Source: Ichthyophthirius multifiliis
Lineage: Eukaryota; Ciliophora; Oligohymenophorea; Hymenostomatida
DNA length: 64,000 nt
NCBI RefSeq assembly: GCF_000220395.1
Contig: NW_004086352.1
Span: forward strand, 1-64,000
Direction of reading: 5' to 3'
Shown here: one piece after another, positions 49,729 through 59,656 of the stretch
How positions within the stretch are numbered: the first letter of the stretch is position 1
How the letters are laid out: the number at the start of each line of letters is the position of its first letter
Program-made: the position numbers and the translations under genes
The notes under the pieces: model-generated
What the model saw: the letters and a program-made list of their open reading frames with translations, nothing else
What the model was told of the DNA's origin: nothing
Databases searched by the model: none

Positions 49729-51155
49729 AATGTTATTTTATAATATTGTTTTTATATATTTAACATTATTTTCAATCTAATCTAAAGTCTTTTCTATTTA
49801 CTATGCTTTTAATGTAGCATTATCTTTTTCTATTAAATACTTTTGTATTTTATCTTAATTCTCTTTTTATTATTTGGTAAAGTTTTACTCTTTTTTTATA
49901 ATTAGTTAATGACTGATTCTTAATCATCATTTCTTCTTATTTATTAATCTAATTCTAATTGTGCTTATTCATAATTCTAAATAAATTTATTATAATCTTA
50001 TTTTAAATTCTCTACTTCTTTTTCTAAAACAATAATTTTTTAAATGTTATCTCTATCTTTAATTTTTAGTTATTCGTTTTCATAATTTATTTATTATAAT
50101 TATTTATTTTATTTTTCTTCTTAATCTTATTAATTTTTTTTAAATTAGTAAGTTATTATTTTAAAAGTTTTATTTCATTTTAGTATCTTTATATTGTTAA
50201 ATTAAGTTCGTTTTTTTCATTTTCATAATAGTTACAATTATCTTATTATTGTTTATTTTTATTAGATATTATTTATAAATTTTAACTAAGGTTCTTATTT
50301 TCTAAATCTAATTTATTTATTTTATCTAATTAATCATTATACTTTTTTTATATCTAATCAATTTGTTCTATCTTTTGTTCAAGTTATTTTTAAACATAAT
50401 TTTCTTTAGAACTTATTTCGTTGAATTTTTATTATAATTCTTTATTTTCCTCAATTAAATTATTTATTTTATCGCATAAATCTTCTCTTTCTAATTATTC
50501 TTTGTTTTTATTATCATAATAATAAAATATAAATATTTTTTAAATTATTTTTTTACAAAAGGAACTAGATATATTTTAAATTGGTTCACCATTTTTATAT
50601 ATTTATATTATTGCTTAGCATTTTTTTCTAATTCTTATCTTAATTCATTATTGTCTTAAATAATTGCATCGCCCTTTTTTTCCATATCTCGAAGATCTTC
50701 GTAGCAAGTTTCTATAATTTTTTCCATTCTTTAAATTTTTTCATCATAAGCTTATAGTAAAGGTTCAAAATATCCAAATTCTTTAGTTAAATTTGAAATA
50801 TTGCTTATATTTTATTATTCAGAAAATTATAAAGGATTTTAACCAGGATGAATACATAATCTCCTCTATAAAACTACTAACTCTTAACCTAATCTAGTAT
50901 CTATAAAAAAATGTTAAAAAAAATGCTTTATATAATTATTTTTTAATAATAAATAAAAACTTATGTTATTTAAAAATGATAATTCTTTTTTTTGTATTTT
51001 TATTTAATTTAAAAGTTAAATTTCTGAAGGTTTTTTATGGGCAAAATCTCTTTCTTCTCCAATTTAATTATATATTGCAGAGTCTTTTATACCTAAATAA
51101 AAGTTTATTTACAATTAAAAATAATTTTTTTTTCAATTAATATACTTGAAAACAT
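48682..51155 (-). CDS. Long coiled-coil (centrosomal-type) protein, multi-exon
   Basis: ATG at 51155 gives MFS; an intron then leads to SIKDSAIYNQIGEERDFAHK, and after the next intron NTRLGQELVVLQRRLCIHPG, FGYFEPLLQAYDEKIQRMEK and IIETCYEDLRDMEKKGDAII. The remaining ~1.8 kb is continuous Glu/Lys/Leu/Gln heptads to the final exon DKTKKLNARNF and TGA at 48684-48682. A 64-nt intron separates the last two exons, and a middle intron holds a ~70 bp TA microsatellite. The FxPLLxAYDEKI...ENNELRxEL pattern recalls animal CEP89-type proteins of the distal centriole, but I cannot confirm this without a search. The safe call is basal-body or centrosome-type coiled coil. Confidence 0.7.
49654..49723. repeat. 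TA dinucleotide microsatellite (~70 bp) in an intron
   Basis: An uninterrupted TA run of about 35 units lies within an intron of the minus-strand coiled-coil gene, between exon text near 49620 and near 49770. It is the longest pure dinucleotide run in the window and is likely length-polymorphic. Confidence 0.85.
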
Positions 51156-51474
51156 TTTATAATTTATCTTTTTAAATAAAATAGTTAAAAAGTATATTTA
51201 TATAAAAAAAAATATATATATATATATATAAAAATATATATATATATATAAATATATATATAAAAATATATATATATATATATTTTATTAATATTTATAT
51301 TTATATAATTTATTTATAAAAAAATAACTTAATTTTTGAATATTAATTAATTTAAATTTAAAATATAAATAAAAAATATATATAATTATAGTAAAATTAA
51401 AACAAATAGATTTAATATTAATTTTTCAAAATAATTTATTTATTTTCTTTTATCTTTACAATACTTTTTTAAGT
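51156..51474. other. Intergenic, TA-rich
   Basis: About 320 bp with several TA/TATA runs (51213-51283) between the coiled-coil gene start and the 3' end of the next minus-strand gene. No coding signal was seen. Confidence 0.6.
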
Positions 51475-52401
51475 TCATAAACATTTAATATAATTATTAA
51501 TAATTTGTATTATTTTATCAATTAATTTTTAATTTTAAAAATAGATTTATTTATCTTTAAAGAATTATATTTAATTTTTTATTTATTCTAATTTTTGTTC
51601 ATTAATTATTAACTATTATAATATTTATATTTATAATATTATGTTTTCTTCTTAATTTAAGTTATTTTGACTTGAATATTTATACAAAGTCTCTTCATAA
51701 GTATTTATATCTTTTATTTTTACAGTTTTTATTATTGAATCCTTACCTTAAATATTAAATATATAGTGTATTTAATTATCTTAATCGTCTTATTAATTTA
51801 ATTTTGTTAACTTATTTCATTTAATTTTATTAATTAATTATACCTAACTAAAATATTTTAATGTTTTCTATTTCTTTATTATTAGTTTTTTGTTATTTTA
51901 AATCGTTATTTATTTCTTTTTTCCCATTTTTAATATATTCTATATTAACTTAATTTTAAGAAGAAATAATTTCTTTAGATTCATAATTATTAATATCATT
52001 AGTTTCTTAACTACTTTAGTCGTATTAATATTTTTAATTATTTGAATTGAATTAATCTTCCTCTTGTTATTAATTAAAAAATTATCCAACTTATTTATTT
52101 AAATTATTATTTATTTTTATTTTTTATTGTTAACTTTATTTATTATTTATTGTTTATTAATTTTATGTATTCTATTTTTATTGTTATACTATGTATTTTA
52201 TATTATTATTCTTTTCATAATTTTTTTATTTAAAATTTTCTCCTTTTTAATTTTTTATTATTTCTTTTAATTATATTATATATTAATATTCTTTTTATTT
52301 ATTTGTTTGTCAATTTAATTAATTAAATTTTCTAATTTCTTACAACTTTATTAAGCAAAAAAAGATAACTTTTTTTATTAAATGTTTCTAAATTACTACA
52401 T
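51475..52401 (-). CDS. Gln/Asn-rich protein, unidentified (frame-broken)
   Basis: ATG at 52401 starts MQQFRNIQQKKLSFFAQQSC, then KKLENLINQIDKQINKKN. A later phase reads NYEKNNNIKYIVQQQKQNTQ, GQFFNQQQEEDQFNSNNQKY and NDINNYESKEIISSQNQVN. After another change it reads NQQDDQDNQIHYIFNIQGKD and SIIKTVKIKDINTYEETLYK, to a Leu/Ile/Gln helix and TGA at 51477-51475. At least two phase changes occur in ~930 bp, in very A-rich DNA. The protein is Gln/Asn-rich with a C-terminal helix. No family is recognised. Its start overlaps, head to head, the start of a short + frame at 52382. Confidence 0.5.
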
Positions 52402-52870
52402 TAAAATTAAATATAATTAGAATATTTAGGAAAAAAGATAAATAATATCAAATATATTCATTTTTCTTAAAGAATCTAATTCAAATTTATCATTTTTAAT
52501 AGAAGGGCATTCATTAATTGATGAAAATGTATTATGTTAATTTTTATTAAAGTAAATCTACTAAAATATATTTTAATTAAGTATTATTAAATCCATTATT
52601 TAAACTGTAAATTGATAAATAGATTATTTCATATATTAAGAAATACACATATCAAGAGAATGAATTAAAATAAAAACTGTTCTATATTTTATAAAGATAA
52701 TTTTTTTATTATAAATTAGATAAAATATCAATATAGATTTAATTGAAATTCTTAAGATTCATAAAATATATATTAGAAAGCTTTATAATTTAGATAAATT
52801 ATAAAACCGAAAAATTACTTTATAATTGTTTTTAATGTTAATAAATTTATCCATCAAACAAATTACTTAT
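52382..52870 (+). pseudogene. Short broken ORF overlapping the 5' end of the minus-strand gene
   Basis: ATG at 52382 opens 77 codons (MFLNYYIKIKYNQNIQEKRQ..., then NSNLSFLIEGHSLIDENVLC) to TGA at 52613-52615. In another phase the text continues FKLQIDKQIISYIKKYTYQE and LDKISIQIQLKFLRFIKYIL to about 52870. The first part has clearly protein-like composition. Because the ATG lies inside the opposite-strand start region, either this is an exon or remnant whose real 5' end is elsewhere, or the minus gene starts later. No family is recognised. Confidence 0.35.
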
Positions 52871-54511
52871 TTATTAATGTATGACATTTTATTATTAAAG
52901 ATTTATATATTTTAATTTATTTATTAAAGTATATATTTAAAAAATAAAATATAATTTTAAATAATATTAAATTAATTTAATTTTATTATTTTAATTTTTT
53001 TCCTAGCAATTTTAATTTAATATATATATATATATATATATTGAATTTTAATATATATCATATTAATTTATTTAGCATATTACAAAGAAAAAAGCTTTAT
53101 AAATAACAAATTAAAATTAAATTGAAATAATTGTATAAATCAAATATAGGATATATAATTTTAAAAAATAAATTTATATTTTTTAAAACAAAATTAATTT
53201 TTCACTTTAAATAATTTTTTTCATTTAATTAAAAAAAAATTATATATTTAGATATTTATATACAAAGTATATTTAAATAAAAATTAATATTTTTTAAAAT
53301 TATGGAATTAATAATAATTAATTTAAAAATCCTTACTAAAGTAATTAATATAAATGTTATCATATATTTTGTATTATTATAAATGAGATTATATTATATT
53401 ATAAAAATAAAACCGAAAATATACACTTTCGCTTTATGTATTTTTTATGTTCTTATTTTTTTTTTTTTCTAAAAATTTTTGTTTTTTTTTTTATTCACTG
53501 AAAAAAAAATATTTATTTTTTGATAAAATAAATCATTTTAAGAAATTATTTAAAATGTTTTATTGATTTAAAAATATATTTTTAAAGCATTTACGAAAAT
53601 AAGAAAATTATTTGAGTAGTTTTAATTATAAAAATTTTTAAATTTATGAAAAGTTAATTCAGAATTTTAAACTCTTTTTGTTTTTTTTTTTTTTCTAAAT
53701 ATTTTTAATTTCTTTATATTTTCTTTTGAAATCTCTCTCTCTATTTTTCTAAAATATCGATCCTAATTTAAAAATAAAATAAATAATTTTAATTTAATTT
53801 TTTTATTTAAATAATTAATATGGTTATTAATAAATTAAAAATTCAGTCTCATATTAATCAAAAATAAAGTATTTTTAAATTAAATTAATTAAAACAAATA
53901 AAACTTTGTAATTTTAATTAAATCATAATTTTATATTTCTTTATTTTTAATTTTCTAACAAACTATATGCGTTTTGTGTTAAATTGATTAATATATTTAA
54001 AATTTTAATATATTACTAATAAAAATATAGAAAACTTTATTAATTTTAAAAATGTATATATATTAGAGAATTAATTCTTTCTCATAATTATTTTATTAAT
54101 ATTATCTTATTAATATAATTAAAATAAAATAATACATATTCATATTTAAAAAAAAAAAAATTATTAATAAAAAAATAGTCGATAACAATTTACACTACTT
54201 TTATTTTGTTGATTAAATTTTATAAAACAAATCACTCGAAAAAAATTATTTAAAAATAATATTATAAAAAAAAGATAATTAGTAGTTATTTTTTTATATT
54301 AATATTTTCATATTCATAATTTCTTCCTCAATGATTTTTTAAACTATTGAAAAATAAATCATATTATTTAGTAAATTACGTTTATATATTAAAGAAATAT
54401 ATATTTATTATTTAATAAAATCCCGCTTATTATTTTTTAGATTTTTTTTTTTAAAGCGCATATTTTTTAATATATATATTTTGTTTAATAAATATAAAAA
54501 AAGGAAAATAA
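52871..54511. other. Long AT-rich intergenic region
   Basis: 1.6 kb of spacer with TA (53022-53042), poly-T and poly-A runs. No convincing coding text was seen on either strand. Confidence 0.6.
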
Positions 54512-55494
54512 ATGAGTAATTAAGAAATTGAAAAATAAACTTAATAAATTATAGACTCTTAAATAAATAATAGAATAGTAAACTTATACTTTTTATTTTT
54601 AGAATTATAAAAATATAATTTAGGTAAGTTTATATGAATTTTATTAGATTGATATAGATATAGCTTAAAAGTAATAAAATAATAATTTTATATTTTTAAT
54701 TTGTTTATTTAAAAATTTCTATATACAAAGTCTTTTAGAAAAATATTTCGTAAAAAATTATGATAAAGTGAAGCCTTTTTTCGAAGTTTCCTATTTTTCT
54801 AATAATTGTTTTGATTTGAATAATAAAATTTTAACAAAATAAGAATTAATTTAATATTAAAAGTAAATTTGTGAAATAAGATTGATTGCATTATGTTATG
54901 AAAATTTAAATTTCAATGTTGAAGATGTTAAAAATAATTTATAAGAGCATCTTAGGTGACATTTATTTTGTTTATAAAAAAATATGTTAAATAATTTTTT
55001 ATAGCTGTAAAAATAGTTACATATGTATTAATGATATTATTGAAGAAGAAAAAATACCTTCGACAATCGTTAATTAGAAATCAATAAAAAAAAGAACTAT
55101 TAATGAATAAGAAGAAAATGAAATATAACAAAAATAATAATCAATGAATTCTATGGATTAATAAATTAAAAAGTTAAAAGAAATTAATACATAATCATCA
55201 CAATAATAATCTATATAGCCATAATATAATAATATAGAAAATAACTAAAAAAAATAAGGTGAAACTAGTGATGATGATTAATTTATTGCCCAACATTTAA
55301 AAAATTTAAATGTTAAAACATAAAAAGCATAAAATACAATTAAAGAGAAATAATAACCTAAATAAACAAAAATGCAATTTTAAAATTAAAAAAAGATAAA
55401 AAATAATAAACAAGCTTAGTGTAATAAATATATAATTAGTTATTTTAAAATTTTTATTATAAATAGAAATTTTCTAGCAAAAAAGTAATAATGA
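54512..55494 (+). CDS. DNA polymerase delta subunit 3 (POLD3/Cdc27)-like protein, tentative
   Basis: Four exons (54512-54577, 54624-54670, 54731-54955, 55005-55494; introns 46, 60 and 49 nt) join in frame to 275 codons. The N-terminal ~100 residues resemble the Cdc27/POLD3 winged helix: RIVSLYEFYQIDIDIAQNLL, EKYF, then PFFEVSYFSNN (compare the family's AKxLLYxY...VTYLVSG). A Gln/Ser/Asp-rich disordered middle (GETSDDDQFIAQ) follows, with a C-terminal NKYIISYFKIF that looks like a degenerate PCNA-binding (PIP) box. POLD3 would tether the replicative polymerase to PCNA. The gene model is secure; the POLD3 assignment is inference from domain order and a few residues. Confidence 0.6.
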
Positions 55495-55593
55495 AAAAAG
55501 TAAATTTATAAAATAATGAATTTTGTTTTTAAAATTATAAATTATATTTTTATAAAAATTAAATATTTTTTTTCATGTGTTTTTACTTTTAAA

Positions 55594-57820
55594 TCAAAAA
55601 TCTTTTTTATTTTTGTTTACATTATATTTAAAACAACCTTTGGCTTTTCTATTACTTCCGAAAGTTCTTATATTAGATTATTTTGCAAGTCCAGTTCCAA
55701 ATTAAATAGCTTTTTTTCTAAAATCGGATGTTTAACTATAAATATTTTATTTCTATGTTATAATATAAGCATAATAATATATTATAGATACATTAATCCG
55801 CATTAAAGAGCTACTTATCTTAGTATTATTTTATCACCATAACCTCTTGGTAAATTAAAATTAGTGAAATAATTAAAATCAATATTATTTTTCACTGTTT
55901 GTATTAGTTATTAATTAAGAAATGGAAATCTACATTCTTTTCCATTTTATGAAATTGCTCTATCATCTCTACCAAGATTTCTTATCCAAAGTCTTAATAA
56001 ATCTATAAAATTGTATTTTTTTGATTGACTTATAAATATATTTTAATAAAAAAACCAAAATTCATTTCTTGTATTAAATCTTAGTATCCATTTCTTTAAA
56101 AAGCAACTCTATATCTTGAATATCCTCCGAATATTTCATCAGCCCCTTTTACTTAAATTAAACTCATATAAAAATAAAAATAAAAAACCTAATCCACTTA
56201 GCACTATTTTAGCTCCTGATGTTATTTTTTTTTTTTCTACAACATCTGTATGTAAATAACCTTTACCTTAAGTAGCAATATGTAAAACTAAAGCTATATT
56301 AAAATCCATATGTGTACATTTAGGATAAATTAATTTAATTAAGTATTCTTCATATTCTTTTAAATTATCAACAGTTTTATCAATTAGGATTAAATTATAT
56401 TTTCTATTTGGATTTATTTACTATAATTCTTAAATAGCAAAAAGGGCTGTTTTTCTATCTGAAGAAGCATTTAAATTAAAGCTTACATTGAGTAAATCTA
56501 TACTAAATTATATACATATAATATTTTATTATTTTTAAATATGGAGAACCTTTAATCTGGAGGTAATAATTTATCCAAGAAATAGGTAAGAATCGTAGAA
56601 TCTAAACCTCCTGAAAATAAGACAGCAATTTTGGAATCAGTAAAAGTACTTTGACTATTTATTTAATTACTAAATTATTATTCACCTTGTAATTTATTAT
56701 CTTTAAAAAAGTATTTATATTCAATAATATTTTCTATATGTTCTTTTACACTTTATTATATTGCTTCATATATAGTTTGCTTAAAAGATAAAGGACTTTC
56801 TATACAAGGTTCCATATGAGGATATGTTTTATATTAAATATTATATAATATATTATTTATTTCATATTAATTCCATATAAATTAGTTAGGATTTTATATA
56901 TCTATTATAATAAGTGTATTTTATGGAATTTCTATCCATTCTTTTTATTATCCTTAGAAAAATTCGTGTAAATACTTTTTTTCTAAAAATTATATACGTT
57001 ATGTATCATCAGTTAAATTATAAGCTTTGTCTTCATAATCTTTTTTTGTTTCCTCTTCTTCTTCTTCTATGTCTTAATCTAATTTTTATTTTTCCATATT
57101 TATATTTATCGCACATGAACTAAATGCAAATCCATTTTCAGAAAAACCTAAAAGAAGAGATTTTTTGCCAAAAGGATCTTTAGCAATAACTATTTTTTTT
57201 TGTTAATTATCAAAGAAAATAAATGCATAATCTCCCCATAATTTATTTAATTAATTAATAATAAAATCTTCATATTTTAAGTCTTCTTTATCTGATTTTG
57301 TAAGGATATTAAATAATTACAATGTATCGTTTTCAAACGTATTAAACTAATCATTTTAATCTGTATAAATTTCACCGTTATAAATTAATATTTATTCTTG
57401 AGTAGAATTTGTTATTGGTTATATATTTAAAATATTGTTTTATCCTCTTAAATGTAATAAACTGTTACAAAAAGTCAAAGTCAAATTATTTGATTAATTA
57501 TCAAAAATATTTTGATTAAAAATTTATTAATTTTCCTAAATTGTTTATTGATTTTTTTATATTGAATATTATTTATATGTAAATATGTTTGGACCTCTCG
57601 GACCTATACTTTACTTAATTGCATTAATATCAAAATTATTGATAATATTTTTTTTTTCTTGAATATTTTTTATAATGTCAAAGCTTGCTTTCAAATGTTT
57701 TTCTCTTAATCCTTCATGTTTATCAATATAAGGATTTCTTATATATTTTTCAAATAAATTAAAGTTTATTTAATTATTAGCTAATTATATTCCATTTATA
57801 CAAAAACAAATTCCACACAT
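55594..57820 (-). CDS. ASNSD1: Asparagine synthetase domain-containing protein 1 (ASNSD1-type)
   Basis: ATG at 57820: MCGICFCINGIQLANN has the catalytic Cys2 of a class II glutamine amidotransferase. Then SIGPRGPNIF, SLLHLRGQNN, ILIYNGEIYTD, ENDTLQLFNIL and WGDYAFIFFDNQQKKIVIAK DPFGKKSLL complete the glutaminase domain. After a Glu-rich insertion comes the ATP-pyrophosphatase loop KIAVLFSGGLDSTILTYFLD, later WIRNLGRDDRAIS, KECRFPFLNQ and NLPRGYGDKIILRQVAL. RNLGRDDR and LPRGxGxK are the ASNSD1 hallmarks, setting it apart from true asparagine synthetase. A 7-T run at 55711-55717 breaks the frame; one added base gives ILEKKAIQFGTGLAKQSN to TGA at 55596-55594. Several short introns are present. 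Confidence 0.88.
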
Positions 57821-59566
57821 TTTATTGAATAGTTATTTATTTTTTTATAAAATATATGATTTTTAATTTGTTTTTAATTTTTTGTCTTAATGTAAATTTA
57901 TTATATTTAATACCTATTTTTAAGAAAAAAATAATAAAAATAATTTGAAAAAATACTTAATCTAATATAAATCTTTAATATAATAAAATAAATCATTAAA
58001 TATTTTATAAATGACAAATCTTTTGTTTTATTTTATAAAAAATAAAAACTAAAACATATAATGTCATTTTAAATTTAATTATCTTTTATGCTTATAATTA
58101 ATATATAAAATTATATATTCATAAGTTATTGTCTATTATTCATAATAAGTACATTGTATTTTTTTTTAATTATATTTGTATCATATTATTTTATTTTTAA
58201 AAAATTCTAAAAAATAATGGGATACGAATAAATTTTATTTATAAATTTTTATACCGTTAATTTAATTAATTAAAAATTAAATTCTTATATAAAATAATTT
58301 TTATTAATAAATAATGTATTATATAGATTGAATTTATAAATATTTATTATAAATATTATATATATTAAAAGAGATTTTAATATTAATTTAAATTAAGTTA
58401 AAAAAAAATATATTTTATTTTTTTATATATTTATATAATTAAAAGAAAACTTTATAAATAAAAAAAATGAAAAAATTGAATAATAGATTTTTTTATGAAA
58501 AATATTAAAAAAAATAATAAATATATAAAGTATAAAAAATGTATAATAGAAAACTAAATTAATGCAGTATAATATAAAAAATTTGAAATATATGTATATG
58601 ATAATATAAAAAATAATAAATATATAATTTAATATTCTATTAAATAATAAATATAAATTTTATTGTTAATGTTAAAAAAGAAATGTAATAAATAAAAAGA
58701 AAAAAAAAATATAAAAAAAAGATATATAAAAGAAAAAAGAAAATAAAAATAAAAATAAAAATATTTTAAAAAAAAGATATTATATATAAAAAAAAATTAT
58801 TTGTAAATATAAAATTATATGAAAATAATATAATATTAATAAATAAAAAAATATAACTAAAAAAAAGTAATTTAAATCTTATAATTATATAACAAAAATA
58901 TATAATATTAATTTATATAATATATAATATATAATATATAATATATAATATATAATATATAATATATAATTTATAATATATATATATTTCATATTATAAA
59001 GTAAAATTTTTCAATGTAAGTTTTTACTGATTCTCTCATCAATTCGAAATATTCTTATGATTATTTTAAAAATTTATATATTTTAACTATATTTTAGTTT
59101 AATTAATTCATATTATTTAATTTTCAAAATTAAAAAAAGAAATTGAATTCATTATTTATATTTATTTAAAGATTTATATTTATATCTTTTTATAAATATT
59201 TAAATTAATTATTTTTAATATGTATTTATTTTTTTTAATTTTGACATTAGATTTTTTTTTTATTTATTTATAATTTTTTTATAATTTAATACAATAAATA
59301 AAAATATTTATAACTTCTAAATTTTTATTTAATATATTATATAAATTCTTCATGATTTATAAAATAAAAAATATATATTAAATAAAAAAATATTTTTTAT
59401 TATATATTTATTAATTATATATAAATTAATATATAATTTTTAAAATTGTATAATATTTTTTTAAATATATAACCTTTTTAATATTTTTAATTAGTAAAAA
59501 TTTTTTTAAATAAATTTCTAAAAAAATTTTATTACATTAACAAAAATTGCATAAAAAAATTGTAAA
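57821..59566. other. Long AT-rich intergenic region with simple repeats
   Basis: 1.7 kb of spacer, the most AT-pure part of the window. A-rich on the + strand at 58440-58860, a TATATAA heptamer array at about 58914-58970, then T-rich. No coding signal was seen. Confidence 0.6.
58914..58970. repeat. TATATAA heptamer tandem array
   Basis: About eight head-to-tail copies of a 7-bp TATATAA unit, then a one-base variant (TTTATAA). It lies in the long spacer between ASNSD1 and the WDR59-like gene. Function is unknown; simple slippage is enough to explain it. Confidence 0.75.
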
Positions 59567-59603
59567 TCAAAATTTAAAACAATGACATATTTATTATTAT
59601 TGA

Positions 59604-59656
<53 letters not shown>

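Noticed and set aside
55516-55806. 96-codon plus-strand frame
   Set aside because: Antisense of the ASNSD1 C-terminal exon, where KAIQFGTGLAK is conserved.
56914-57123. 69-codon plus-strand Leu/Phe-rich frame
   Set aside because: Antisense of the Glu-rich insertion in ASNSD1.
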